This document shows, one piece after another, positions 26,362 through 35,698 of a stretch of 64,000 nt of DNA; the stretch's first letter is position 1; each line of letters begins with the position of its first letter. The notes under the pieces are model-generated. The model searched no databases. It saw only the letters and a list, made by a program, of their open reading frames with translations, and was not told the origin of the DNA. This stretch comes from Caballeronia sp. SBC1 (GTDB lineage Bacteria > Pseudomonadota > Gammaproteobacteria > Burkholderiales > Burkholderiaceae). The position numbers and the translations under genes were made by a program. The DNA is taken from the NCBI RefSeq assembly GCF_011493005.1, contig NZ_CP049158.1, forward strand, positions 558,001-622,000, written 5' to 3'.

Positions 26362-27726
26362 ATGACCGAACCAGCAAACGCACTTACCCTGCGCGACATC
26401 CGCCGTGCTGTCGAGAGCGGTGTTCTGACAATCCAGCAAAGCATTGAATCCGCCGATAAGGCCGCGCGACGAACTCAACCGTGGTTGCACGCATTCAGTT
26501 ATCTGCCGGACGAGCCGGTGGTCAATCAAGCCGAGATAGGGTTGCCGCTCGCGGGTGTTCCCATCGGCATAAAAGATCTCATCGACACGGCGGACATGCC
26601 GACCGAGTACAACTCGCCGGCGTACGCGGGCCGCATGCCCGAGACTGATGCGGTACTCGTGGCGCGCTTGCGGCAAGCAGGTGGAAGCATTGTAGGAAAG
26701 ACGGTTACAACAGAGTTCGCGTGGCGCCAACCGGGTCCGACGGTCAATCCATGGAATGAAAAGCATACGCCGGGCGGCTCGTCCAGCGGCTCTGCCGCGG
26801 CTGTGTCAGCGGGGATTGTTCCTCTTGCATTCGGGACCCAGACGTTCGGTTCCATTATTCGCCCCGCAGCGTATTGCGGTGTCGTGGGATTTAAACCGAC
26901 CTATGGGAGCATTGCCAGAACCGGCGTGTTGCCGCTGGCGCCATCGCTGGATCACATCGGAATGTTTACTGCCAACGTCGGGGATGCGGCGTACGCCTTT
27001 AAAGTCGTGTCGGGTTCCGACGACCAGGACTTTCACTCTTCACATGTACACAGCACGAAGAAAAGCAGGGGCAACGACGGCGGTGCAGCCATCCGTATCG
27101 GCATGTTGCGCAGGCAAGTTGGCACCGCGATGGAAGCGGCTCAGGACAGCGCGTTGGCCCGGTTGGCTGTACAACTGAAAGCCGATGGAGCGCAGGTCGT
27201 CACGGTCGATTTGCCGGCGGAACTGGAGGACATGGGGGCGTTGATATCGACGATATTGGCCGTAGAAGCGGCGGTGGTGCACGGTGCACTTTTGGACGGG
27301 TCGCCCGGCCTGATCAGTTCGGTGATGACGTCGTTGATCAACGAGGGCCGCGGCGTATCGAGCGTTGACTATGCGCGAGCGAGGGCTGCGCAGGTGCGGC
27401 TGGCTCATCTCTTCGACCATTGGTTGCAGGAAACGATGCGTCTTGACGTGCTGCTCGTCGCGCCGGCCACAGGGGAAGCGCCGGTCGGACTCGACTATAC
27501 CGGCGACGCTTCGCTGTGCGCTCCATGGACATTCCTGGGCGTACCCGCCATCACCCTGCCGATCGCCCTCGGGCCCGCTGGTCTTCCGCTCGGCGCTCAA
27601 CTGATCGGTGGGGCACAACACGACGAGCGTTTGCTCGCGGTCGCAGAGTGGGTGGAAGCGCGAGCCGGCTGGCAGGCTGTGAAGCTGCGGTCAAACAACG
27701 GTCCGGACGGTCCGCGCAACGCCTGA
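26362..27726 (+). CDS. Amidase-signature-family hydrolase
   Basis: 454 residues from the ATG at 26362 (MTEPANALTLRDIRR). The catalytic triad of the family is visible: K71 in GVPIGIKDLID, the cis-Ser in GGSSSGSAAA and the nucleophile S164 in GSIIRPAAYCGVVGFKPTYG. Enzymes of this family hydrolyse amides, with substrates from aryl amides to glutamyl-tRNA. This is not GatA: it lacks gatB/gatC neighbours and is shorter in the C-terminal region. It stands alone between the MFS gene and the MscS gene. The natural substrate is unknown. Confidence 0.9.
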   Translation: MTEPANALTLRDIRRAVESGVLTIQQSIESADKAARRTQPWLHAFSYLPDEPVVNQAEIGLPLAGVPIGIKDLIDTADMPTEYNSPAYAGRMPETDAVLVARLRQAGGSIVGKTVTTEFAWRQPGPTVNPWNEKHTPGGSSSGSAAAVSAGIVPLAFGTQTFGSIIRPAAYCGVVGFKPTYGSIARTGVLPLAPSLDHIGMFTANVGDAAYAFKVVSGSDDQDFHSSHVHSTKKSRGNDGGAAIRIGMLRRQVGTAMEAAQDSALARLAVQLKADGAQVVTVDLPAELEDMGALISTILAVEAAVVHGALLDGSPGLISSVMTSLINEGRGVSSVDYARARAAQVRLAHLFDHWLQETMRLDVLLVAPATGEAPVGLDYTGDASLCAPWTFLGVPAITLPIALGPAGLPLGAQLIGGAQHDERLLAVAEWVEARAGWQAVKLRSNNGPDGPRNA

Positions 27727-27738
27727 CGGGTTCGATTC

Positions 27739-27771
27739 CAGGCGCCTGCCAGGCGCCTGCCAGGCGTATGC
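27739..27771 (+). repeat. Three 11-bp tandem repeats
   Basis: CAGGCGCCTGC occurs at 27739-27749 and 27750-27760, and degenerates as CAGGCGTATGC at 27761-27771, just after the amidase stop. Each unit is itself palindromic (CAGGCGCCTG). Confidence 0.6.
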
Positions 27772-27853
27772 CGGATCAGGACGGCTCCCGCGTTCCTCGC
27801 CCAAGTTCGTGCGTTTGCATCGCGTACGTTGTGAACGCCGGACGCACAACACG

Positions 27854-27892
27854 TTCTACGGTTAAGACCGATAAGACCAGGAAACCGTAGAA
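27854..27892. promoter_or_regulatory. 10-bp inverted repeat upstream of the MscS gene
   Basis: TTCTACGGTT at 27854-27863 and AACCGTAGAA at 27883-27892 are perfect inverted repeats with a 19-bp spacer that itself contains AAGACC twice. It lies 92 bp before the GTG start at 27984. It may be an operator or a hairpin ending the amidase transcript. Confidence 0.5.
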
Positions 27893-27983
27893 TGCGAAGG
27901 CATTCAGACAAAACAACATGTGACTGTGCGCACCCGTTCTTGGCGCACCAACACTGAAGATTCTCTATGTCGGGAGCAGTCTT

Positions 27984-29444
27984 GTGAAAGATCCGCTGGT
28001 TCTTGGCTTTGTGTTGGTCATGGTGGACGTCGTGCTCTGGCGGGCAGCGTTTCCACGCAACGACACCCTTCGCTTACTGCTCAGACTCGGGATCTTCGCG
28101 CTGCTGAGTGCGGTGCTGTTCGGATCGGCCCTGAGTCCGTTCACGCCGGCCCCCTGGCCTGAGTCCCCGGGCCGTCATCTTGCGGCTCAGATCCTTGAGG
28201 TTTCGTGGTGGCTCATCGGCGCGCGTCTTCTTACGTTATCGCTGGATGCAGCGTTCCGATCGCGCCATTGGCACAGGGAACGCCTCTTCCAGGACGTACT
28301 CGGTGCGCTGGTTTTTCTTGCAGCCGTCGTCGCTTCGCTTGCATTCGTGCTGGGGTTGCCGGTGACCGGACTGGTCGCCACCTCCGGTGCACTGGCAATC
28401 GTGCTGGGCCTTGCCATACAAAGCACGCTTAGCGATGTGTTCGCCGGGATCGTGCTGAACACGACCGAGCCTTATCACATTGGGGACTGGGTCTCGGTTG
28501 ATGGCGTGGACGGCAAGGTACTTGAGATGAACTGGCGCGCGACGCACCTGCTCACGTCCCAAGGCAATATTGTCATCGTCCCAAACAGTGTGGCGGCCAA
28601 GGCGAAAATCACCAACAGCAGCCGTCCCGTTGCGCTTCACGGCGTGACCATCGCGCTCCAGATTTCACCGGAAGAACGCCCGGCTACCGTCCTTGGCGCG
28701 TTGGAGCGCGCGGTAGCGGGAAGCAGTATGGTGCTGCAAACGCCGGCACCCTATGCGCTTATCAAGCAGGCCTCGATCAATTCGATTGAATACGAAGTCA
28801 CGGTTTATATCGATGACATGGGCAAGTCCGTGGCCGTGACGAACCAGCTTTACGACCTGTGCCATCGTCATCTCGCCGCTGCGGGAATCGAGCTCTGGCC
28901 ATTGAGCGTTCCACGGCCGCCTCGTCACGACGCCGCCGATCGCCGCCAACGGCTCCTGTCGCGCGTCGATCTTTTCCGGGCCTTGAAGAGCGAGGAAATC
29001 GAGGCGCTATCCAGGAGACTGTCGCGCCATGAATATGAAGCGGATCAGGTGGTCGTCAAGTCAGATGAGGTGATGGACTACCTGATGATCGTCGCGTCGG
29101 GGGTTGTGTCGGTGATGGTGACGGGGCCCTCAGGCCCGGTCGAATCCGCGCGCCTGGGACCTGGCGACTCCATCGGTGAAGCAGGCATCCTGGCGGGTTT
29201 GCCGATTCAAGCGCAAGTCACGGCTTTGACGCATGCCGTAATCTATCGGCTGGACAAGGTGGACCTGACGCCCTTGTTAAAGAGCCGGCCGGAAATAGGT
29301 CAGCAGATGTGTCACCTGCTTTCGCAACGGCAGGACTCCCTGCGCAAGCTGAACACTGAGATACCTGTGCCGGTGGGCACCGAACGCACGCTGCTGGACT
29401 GGCTGCGCGAAGGCATGCACAAGCTGCATGAACTGACCACTTAA
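27984..29444 (+). CDS. MscS-type mechanosensitive channel with C-terminal cyclic-nucleotide-binding-like domain
   Basis: 486 residues from a GTG with GGGAG just upstream. Three to four membrane segments lie in residues 1-160. The pore helix of the MscS family is at 130-158 (ATSGALAIVLGLAIQST), followed by the beta domain (EPYHIGDWVSVDGVDGKV, VPNSVAAKAKI). Residues about 320-440 form a cNMP-binding-like domain containing GPGDSIGEAGILAGLP. In canonical cAMP sites the phosphate-binding cassette ends with an Arg, but here that position reads IQAQVTAL, so classical cAMP binding is doubtful. The family gates ion flow under membrane tension or ligand. Confidence 0.9.
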   Translation: MKDPLVLGFVLVMVDVVLWRAAFPRNDTLRLLLRLGIFALLSAVLFGSALSPFTPAPWPESPGRHLAAQILEVSWWLIGARLLTLSLDAAFRSRHWHRERLFQDVLGALVFLAAVVASLAFVLGLPVTGLVATSGALAIVLGLAIQSTLSDVFAGIVLNTTEPYHIGDWVSVDGVDGKVLEMNWRATHLLTSQGNIVIVPNSVAAKAKITNSSRPVALHGVTIALQISPEERPATVLGALERAVAGSSMVLQTPAPYALIKQASINSIEYEVTVYIDDMGKSVAVTNQLYDLCHRHLAAAGIELWPLSVPRPPRHDAADRRQRLLSRVDLFRALKSEEIEALSRRLSRHEYEADQVVVKSDEVMDYLMIVASGVVSVMVTGPSGPVESARLGPGDSIGEAGILAGLPIQAQVTALTHAVIYRLDKVDLTPLLKSRPEIGQQMCHLLSQRQDSLRKLNTEIPVPVGTERTLLDWLREGMHKLHELTT

Positions 29445-29872
29445 CGAATCCACCAAGCGAGCAGCCTGGCGAGCCGTGACGCACAGCCGCGTTCCATCGA
29501 CTTGCATTCAACTCATGCCGGCACAAAAACCATCTTTAAAGCTGTCATGCAGCCGACTTAAAAAGGCGCCCTCATGCGTTATATAGCTAAAAAATCATCG
29601 CTATAGGAACGCCTGATTTACTGAATAGTACAAGGGGTGAATTAGCCGTCAAGGCAGGCGATGATCTACTGCTGGCCTAAGCGCCTGCATATCGTGCCGC
29701 CTACATTGCGCCCGCTCGCACGGCTTGCTAACCGAGACACATCAAGATTTTCGATTTGTCGAATCGAAATTTTTCAATGTTCCATTCGTGTCCGTGCCGT
29801 AAGATTTGCCAACTGAATCGCTTAGCGCCGCAACCCTTTTTTCACCCGTCACCCTTCGGAATCGAGCGTGCG
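29445..29872. other. Intergenic region before the NTPase regulator
   Basis: 428 bp, moderately AT-rich. The upstream open frame of the next gene extends here (TTG at 29756) but the extension has no domain similarity. No RNA gene or clear promoter could be seen. Confidence 0.4.
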
Positions 29873-32761
29873 ATGGTCCGGATCGGGCAACTTCTCATAT
29901 CCCTGGAGAGCAGGGAAATCCAGCTCAATAGCGAGTCGCTGCGTATTGGCAGCCGCGCATTCGACATTCTCGAGCTGTTGATCCGCGCGCAGGGAACGCT
30001 GGTCTCGAAGGACGAGATCATGCGTCGCGTATGGCCCGATACGGTGGTCGAGGAAAACAATCTGCAGGTTCATGTTGCTGCCTTGCGCAAGGCGCTCGGC
30101 GCGGATCGTGATCTGATCAAGACGGTCCCGGGCCGCGGTTATCGGCTGATACCGGCGCATGAAGAGCCACCCTTGCAGTGTGAAGACGACGCGTGTTTGT
30201 TGACATGCACTTCGACCATGCTTCCTGCCGGCGTATCGGATTTGATTGGCCGCCAGGCCCTGGTTGCACAAGTGCTGGGTGCTCTGAATGCTGCACGCGT
30301 TTTGACGCTGGTCGGCGCGGGCGGTATTGGCAAGACGCGGGTTGCGCTGGAAGTTGCAGGTCAGGCCACCATGCGTTTTCCGGACGGCGTGGTGTTCGTG
30401 CCGCTTGCTTCGGTATCGAATGCGCGCTTCGCGCTGGAAGCACTGGCCGGTGCGCTTGGTATGAAGTTGCCAGCGGGGCGTTTATCGCCCGATCTGATCG
30501 CAGCCGAAATAGCCGGCCGTCGTGTGCTGATCGTGCTGGACAATTGCGAGCATGTGATCGACGCGGCCGCGGAGATGGCCCGCGCCATGACGGCCGCGAA
30601 CCCGGCATTATGCGTGCTTGCGACCAGCCGCGAGGCACTTCGCATCCAGGACGAGGTGCTGTATCACGTGCCGCCGCTCGATGTGCCCCAGGATGCAAGC
30701 CTTGGCGACGAGATCCTTCAGACAAGTGCGGTGCAGCTGTTCCTTGCCCGCGCCCGCACGATCGATCCATGCTTTTCTTTCGATAAACGCAGCCTCTTTC
30801 TCACCGGCCTTGTATGCCGCCGGCTCGACGGCATACCGCTTGCGATCGAACTGGCGGCGGCGCGTGCGGCCGTGCTTGGCATTGAAGTGCTGGCTGACCA
30901 TCTTGATGAGTGTTTTCGCATCCTGACCGGTGGCTTCAGGGGCGTGTTGCCACGCCATCAGACGTTGAAGGCCATGCTCGACTGGAGTTATCGTCTTCTT
31001 GACGATACCGAGCGTACGTTGCTGCGTTGCCTCGGCGTATTCATGAACGGATTTTCCTTCGATGCCGCCTGTCACATGGTGGCCGCCCACGGCTTTTCGC
31101 AAACCGAGATCCTCGATGCACTTAGCGGCCTGGTCTCGAAGTCGCTGGTGATTCACGATAGCGGCGCGGTGCCTTCGCGCTATCGCCTGCTTGCGACCAC
31201 GCGGGCCCACGCGTTGCAGCAGCTCGAAGACAACGGCGAGCGCAAGGCCGCCGCGCTGGCACACGCGACCTGGGTGCGTACGATCTTCGATCGTGCTCCG
31301 TATCACCACACAGAACGTCCGCCCAGCGAATGGCTGGCCGAGTTCCGCCATGAAGTGGGCAACCTGCGTACCGCGCTTGACTGGGCGTTTGCTCCCGGCG
31401 GCGACCGGTCGGTCGGCATTGAGCTCTCCGCGATGGCGGTACCGTTTCTCTTCGATGTCTCACTCGTGGACGAGTGTTGCGAGCGGGCTCGCATCGCGAT
31501 CGATGCGGTGAGCCGCGCTGATCCTGAAAGCGTATCCGTCAACACGAAGCTGCGGCTTCTGGCGGCCTATGCAGCGGCGCTCGTGTACACGGAGGGGCCG
31601 ACAGTGGCGGTGCGCGATGCCTGGTCCGAGGTGTTGTCGCTCGCCGTGGCTGCGAGCGACACCGAGTTCGAATCGCGCGCTCTCTGGGGCTTGTGGAATG
31701 CTTTCCAGTACGGCGGCGAAGCACGGGCAGCGCTGTTGCTCGCGCGCCGCTTCGGCGCGCTTGCACAGCAGTTCGAGAACCGGACCCAGCGTGTCATCGG
31801 CTGCCGGATCGAAGGCGTTGCGCTGCACTATGCGGGCGAGCCGTCGGCTGCCCGCGAGCAGCTCGAAGGGATGCTGAACGCGTACGTGTATGGGCAGCAT
31901 CGCTGGAACACAGTCGGCTTTCGGATCGATCACGGCATTGTCGCGCGCGCTACGCTTGCGCGGGTGTCATGGGTTCAGGGCGAAACGCAGGAAGCGTTGA
32001 GGCTCGCACAACACGCGCTCGATGCCGCGCTTGAATACGAGCATGACATGGTGACGTGTTACGTACTCGTTGAGGCGCTTATACCGATCGCACTGCTGAT
32101 GTTTGACCAAGCTGTTGCCGAGGCTGGCATCGCTATGTTGAGAAGCCGTGCATCGCACGCGGGCTTCGCGATCTGGGCGACTTGCTGTGACTGCTATGAG
32201 GAATACCTGCAATCGATGTCCGGCGAAGGTCAGTGTCGGTTGCCGCAGTTCCGCGCGTCGCTCGACGCATTGCGCAAGAGCGGCTTTCTTGCACCGCTGA
32301 CGCTGCTGCTTGCGCAGTTCGCACGGGCTTCGCTGGGTGGCGGACGGCGTGACGATGCGATGACCGCAATCAACGAAGCATTGCGTCACTGCGAGGAAAC
32401 GGGCGAGCGCTGGTACTACCCGGAACTGCGCAGGGTGAGAGGGGAGATCGCGCTCGCTGCGCACCAGACGACGGACGCTGAATCGTGGTTCGTATCCGCA
32501 CTCGATCATGCGCGGCGCCAAGGCGCGGGCGAACTCGAACGCCGTGCCGCCGCAAGCCTCGACGAGCTTCAAAAAAGGCAGGGCGATGCGAGCGAAATGC
32601 GGTTGCCTCATCCATTATCTGACGTACCTATGCCTGAGCACAGCCATGGCATTGCTGCACCCGGCTATATCCTCCCGCCACTGAATGTTGCCCCCGCATC
32701 GTCCGCCGAATGCGGCCTTGCTGCGGCTGCGCGTCCACGCGCGAGCGGCTCGATCCTTTAA
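29873..32761 (+). CDS. Winged-helix transcriptional regulator with STAND/NB-ARC-like ATPase domain
   Basis: 962 residues from the ATG at 29873; the frame is open further upstream. Residues about 1-95 are an OmpR-type DNA-binding domain (LRIGSRAFDILELLIRAQG, ending TVPGRGYRLIP). Walker A is at K154 (GAGGIGKT) and Walker B is RRVLIVLDNCEH. The remaining about 550 residues are helical repeats rich in Ala/Leu, of TPR-like type. Such proteins couple ligand or protein sensing by the repeats to ATP-dependent switching of DNA binding. The six-gene catabolic-looking set at 32945-39073 follows on the same strand after 183 bp, so this is its likely regulator. Confidence 0.88.
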   Translation: MVRIGQLLISLESREIQLNSESLRIGSRAFDILELLIRAQGTLVSKDEIMRRVWPDTVVEENNLQVHVAALRKALGADRDLIKTVPGRGYRLIPAHEEPPLQCEDDACLLTCTSTMLPAGVSDLIGRQALVAQVLGALNAARVLTLVGAGGIGKTRVALEVAGQATMRFPDGVVFVPLASVSNARFALEALAGALGMKLPAGRLSPDLIAAEIAGRRVLIVLDNCEHVIDAAAEMARAMTAANPALCVLATSREALRIQDEVLYHVPPLDVPQDASLGDEILQTSAVQLFLARARTIDPCFSFDKRSLFLTGLVCRRLDGIPLAIELAAARAAVLGIEVLADHLDECFRILTGGFRGVLPRHQTLKAMLDWSYRLLDDTERTLLRCLGVFMNGFSFDAACHMVAAHGFSQTEILDALSGLVSKSLVIHDSGAVPSRYRLLATTRAHALQQLEDNGERKAAALAHATWVRTIFDRAPYHHTERPPSEWLAEFRHEVGNLRTALDWAFAPGGDRSVGIELSAMAVPFLFDVSLVDECCERARIAIDAVSRADPESVSVNTKLRLLAAYAAALVYTEGPTVAVRDAWSEVLSLAVAASDTEFESRALWGLWNAFQYGGEARAALLLARRFGALAQQFENRTQRVIGCRIEGVALHYAGEPSAAREQLEGMLNAYVYGQHRWNTVGFRIDHGIVARATLARVSWVQGETQEALRLAQHALDAALEYEHDMVTCYVLVEALIPIALLMFDQAVAEAGIAMLRSRASHAGFAIWATCCDCYEEYLQSMSGEGQCRLPQFRASLDALRKSGFLAPLTLLLAQFARASLGGGRRDDAMTAINEALRHCEETGERWYYPELRRVRGEIALAAHQTTDAESWFVSALDHARRQGAGELERRAAASLDELQKRQGDASEMRLPHPLSDVPMPEHSHGIAAPGYILPPLNVAPASSAECGLAAAARPRASGSIL

Positions 32762-32824
32762 GAAGGATTCAGGTCGTCCTCAGGACTTTAAGACTCCCTC
32801 TCTGTAGCCTCAAACCGGAATCGA

Positions 32825-32857
32825 GATGCAGCTCAGATGCGGCTCATATGCGCCTCA
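32825..32857 (+). promoter_or_regulatory. Three 11-bp direct repeats upstream of the hydrolase operon
   Basis: GATGCAGCTCA (32825-32835), GATGCGGCTCA (32836-32846) and TATGCGCCTCA (32847-32857) are spaced one helical turn apart, about 90 bp before the start at 32945. OmpR-type winged helices bind direct repeats with this phasing, and the upstream gene encodes such a domain. The operator role is inference. Confidence 0.55.
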
Positions 32858-32944
32858 TTGCCTGCCATCCCGGTTGCCGACATTTTACACGGTGGTGTGC
32901 GTCGCCGTGCCGATTCAGTCTGAGGCCAGACCAAGGAGCATTCC

Positions 32945-33583
32945 ATGCCGCATGAATTACTCACCCCTGATACCTGTGCTCTAGCGTTGATCGACTACCA
33001 GCCGCAGATGTTCTTCGGAACGCATTCCCATGACCGCACGACCATCGTGCACAACGTCCAGGTCCTCGCGAAAGCCGCAAAGCTGTTCAAGGTTCCCACG
33101 ATCCTCACGACGATCGCCGCGCAGACTTTCAGCGGCGAGTTCATCCCGGAACCTCAGGCCGTCTTTCCTGAGCAAAAACCGATCGATCGTACCTCGATGA
33201 ACTCCTGGGAGGACGTGAACTTCCGCAAGGCGATTGAAGCGACCGGGCGCAAGAAGATCGTGCTCGCCGGCTTGTGGACGGAAGTCTGCGTGGCGTTTCC
33301 GACCGTGCAGATGATCGCCGCGGGATACGAGATCTACGTCCCGACCGACGCTTGCGGAGACATCACCGAAGAAGCGCATGAGCGTGCCGTGCAGCGGATT
33401 ATCCAGGCTGGCGCTGTCCCCATGACCTCATTGCAATTCATGTGCGAGCTGCAACGCGACTGGGGTCGCGGCGAGACATACGAGGGCTGCATGGATATCT
33501 TCAAGGCACATAGCGCCTACGGTATTGGCGTGCGTTACGCGAAGCAGATCCTCGGCGAGCACGCGAGCGAAGCGGGCGGCTGA
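32945..33583 (+). CDS. Isochorismatase-like cysteine hydrolase (YcaC type)
   Basis: 212 residues, with an AAGGAG-like ribosome site. D17 (ALALIDYQPQMFF), the lysine in EQKPIDRTSMN (K78) and C115 (GLWTEVC) give the Asp-Lys-Cys triad of isochorismatase-fold hydrolases, which cleave amide or C-N bonds such as in nicotinamide and N-carbamoyl compounds. The Cys motif GLWTEVCVAF is the YcaC version. It is first of a six-gene co-directional set. Substrate unknown. Confidence 0.9.
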   Translation: MPHELLTPDTCALALIDYQPQMFFGTHSHDRTTIVHNVQVLAKAAKLFKVPTILTTIAAQTFSGEFIPEPQAVFPEQKPIDRTSMNSWEDVNFRKAIEATGRKKIVLAGLWTEVCVAFPTVQMIAAGYEIYVPTDACGDITEEAHERAVQRIIQAGAVPMTSLQFMCELQRDWGRGETYEGCMDIFKAHSAYGIGVRYAKQILGEHASEAGG

Positions 33584-33610
33584 AACGCGCGGCACCGAAG
33601 CATATGGAAG

Positions 33611-33646
33611 AAGCACCTAGACAAGCACATAGATAAGCACGTCAAC
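33611..33646 (+). repeat. Three 12-bp direct repeats before the amidohydrolase gene
   Basis: AAGCACCTAGAC (33611-33622), AAGCACATAGAT (33623-33634) and AAGCACGTCAAC (33635-33646). The third copy keeps only the AAGCAC half well. It is 80 bp upstream of the next start and could be a second operator. Confidence 0.5.
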
Positions 33647-33726
33647 ACACGGCCGCGAACAGTGATTTCCGCCTTTGGATGGACCACGTTCGCCGCCGTT
33701 GCGTACCCTAAAGCATGAGGACGACG

Positions 33727-35604
33727 ATGACAGCGCCAACCCCTGCCGCCGCGTCTGCGGATGCCATCTTTTTTAACGGCAAGATCGCTACCCAGGATGA
33801 CAAGCGATCCTTCGTTACGGCACTTGCGGTCAAGGACGGAAAAATTCTCACCACCGGCACTGACGCTCACACGATGCAATTCGCCCACGCCGGCACTCAA
33901 CGTGTCGACCTGAAAGGGCGCACTGTAATCCCTGGGCTTAACGACTCGCATCTGCACGTGATCCGGGGCGGCCTGAACTTTAATATGGAATTGCGCTGGG
34001 ACGGCGTGCCGTCGCTTGGCGATGCGCTCGAGATGCTGCGCCGGCAAGTGGCGCGTACGCCCGCACCGCAATGGGTGCGCGTGATCGGCGGCTGGAACGA
34101 GCTGCAGTTTGCGGAGCGGCGCGGTCCGACGCTCGAAGAGATCAACGCCATTGCGCCGGACACTCCCGTGTTCATTCTGCATCTCTATGACAGCGCATTG
34201 CTGAATGCGGCGGCGCTACGCGCAGTGGGGTATAGCAAGGACACGCCTGACCCGCCGGGCGGCGAAATCCAGCGCGACAAGCGCGGCAATCCGACCGGCA
34301 TGTTGATTGCGCGCCCCAATGCGGGTTTGCTATATGCGACGCTCGCGAAAGGACCCAAGCTTGCTTACGACGACCAGGTGAATTCGACGCGGCATTTCAT
34401 GCGCGAACTCAACCGTCTCGGCGTCACAAGTGCAATTGATGCAGGCGGTGGATACCAGGCCTATCCTGACGACTACGCCGTGATCATGTCGCTGGCCAAA
34501 CGCGGTGAGCTGACCATGCGCATTGCCTATAACCTCTTCACACAGAATGCGAAGAAGGAGATCGAGGACTTCGCGCGTTGGGTGAAGATGACCAAGCCGG
34601 GCGAAGGCGATGACTTCCTGCGTCTGAACGGCGCAGGTGAAATGCTGGTCTTTTCCGCGGCCGATTTCGAGGACTTTCTCGAGCCGCGTCCGGAGCTCCC
34701 GGAGACGCTTGAAGCGGAACTGGAAGCGGTGGTCCGGCTGCTTGTGCAGAACCGCTGGCCGTTCCGTCTGCATGCGACCTATGACGAGTCCGTCGACCGC
34801 TTCCTGAACGTGTTCGAACGCGTCAACAAGGACACGCCGTTCAACGGCCTGCGCTGGTTCTTCGACCATTGCGAAACCATTTCACAGCGCAACATCGACC
34901 GCATCGCGGCGCTTGGCGGCGGTATCGCCATCCAGCACCGCATGGCGTTTCAGGGTGAGTATTTCGTCCATCGCTATGGGGCGCAGGCAGCCGCCAGGAC
35001 GCCACCGATCCAACAGATGCTGGCAGCAGGCCTGCCAGTAGGCGCAGGTACCGACGCCACGCGCGTGGCAAGTTTCAATCCGTTCGTGTCGCTGTACTGG
35101 ATGGTGTCGGGCTGCACGGTTGGCGGCATGCAGATGTACGCACCGCAGGACCGCCTGGACCGCATGGAAGCGCTGCGCCGCTATACGGTGGGCAGTAGCT
35201 GGTTCTCGGGCGAAGAGGCGCGTAAGGGCGCGCTGGTGCCCGGGCAGTTTGCGGACTTCGCTGCGCTTAACGACGACTATTTCACGGTCGATGAAACGCG
35301 GATCAAATACCTGTCGTCAGTACTGACCGTGGTCAACGGAAGGGTTGTCCATGCGGATGCCGAGTTCAGCGCGCTTGGACCGCCGCCGTTGCCGGTTAGT
35401 CCGTCGTGGTCGCCGGTAGCGGAGTTCGGTGGTTATAGCCGATACCAGCCCGGCGCGGTCGTCCAGCAGGCGTGCGCTGATGGTTGCGCCAACCTGTGCG
35501 GCATCCATGCTCATGGTCACATGTGGGCGTGGCGCAAGCAGGTCCCGGTCAGTGATCCAAACGGCTTCTGGGGCGCCCTCGGTTGCAGTTGTTTCGCGTT
35601 CTGA
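33727..35604 (+). CDS. YtcJ-like amidohydrolase (Amidohydro_3 family)
   Basis: 625 residues from the second ATG at 33727, which has AGGA 6-8 nt upstream. An ATG at 33715 adds four residues but has no ribosome site. N-terminal and C-terminal beta sandwich strands flank a TIM barrel with the metal-site motif NDSHLHVIRGG, HATYDESVD, FDHCE and GTDATRVASFNPFVSL. Family members include N-substituted formamide deformylase. After the usual end the protein has a Cys/His-rich tail, CADGCANLCGIHAHGH and GCSCF, that could bind metal. Substrate unknown. Confidence 0.88.
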   Translation: MTAPTPAAASADAIFFNGKIATQDDKRSFVTALAVKDGKILTTGTDAHTMQFAHAGTQRVDLKGRTVIPGLNDSHLHVIRGGLNFNMELRWDGVPSLGDALEMLRRQVARTPAPQWVRVIGGWNELQFAERRGPTLEEINAIAPDTPVFILHLYDSALLNAAALRAVGYSKDTPDPPGGEIQRDKRGNPTGMLIARPNAGLLYATLAKGPKLAYDDQVNSTRHFMRELNRLGVTSAIDAGGGYQAYPDDYAVIMSLAKRGELTMRIAYNLFTQNAKKEIEDFARWVKMTKPGEGDDFLRLNGAGEMLVFSAADFEDFLEPRPELPETLEAELEAVVRLLVQNRWPFRLHATYDESVDRFLNVFERVNKDTPFNGLRWFFDHCETISQRNIDRIAALGGGIAIQHRMAFQGEYFVHRYGAQAAARTPPIQQMLAAGLPVGAGTDATRVASFNPFVSLYWMVSGCTVGGMQMYAPQDRLDRMEALRRYTVGSSWFSGEEARKGALVPGQFADFAALNDDYFTVDETRIKYLSSVLTVVNGRVVHADAEFSALGPPPLPVSPSWSPVAEFGGYSRYQPGAVVQQACADGCANLCGIHAHGHMWAWRKQVPVSDPNGFWGALGCSCFAF

Positions 35605-35698
35605 AACGTCGCGGCGAATTCAGGACGATTCAGGTTTCTTGAGGCTGCATGAGGGCATATGAGCAGAGGTGATGGCAAGCCCGGGCAAGGAGATGGCG

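Noticed and set aside
26181..26447. 88-codon frame before the amidase
   Set aside because: Overlaps the amidase start in another frame and has no recognisable features.
27726..27740. GGTTCGATTCC resembling a tRNA T-arm after the amidase gene
   Set aside because: The flanking bases cannot form the T stem, and no acceptor or anticodon arm is present.
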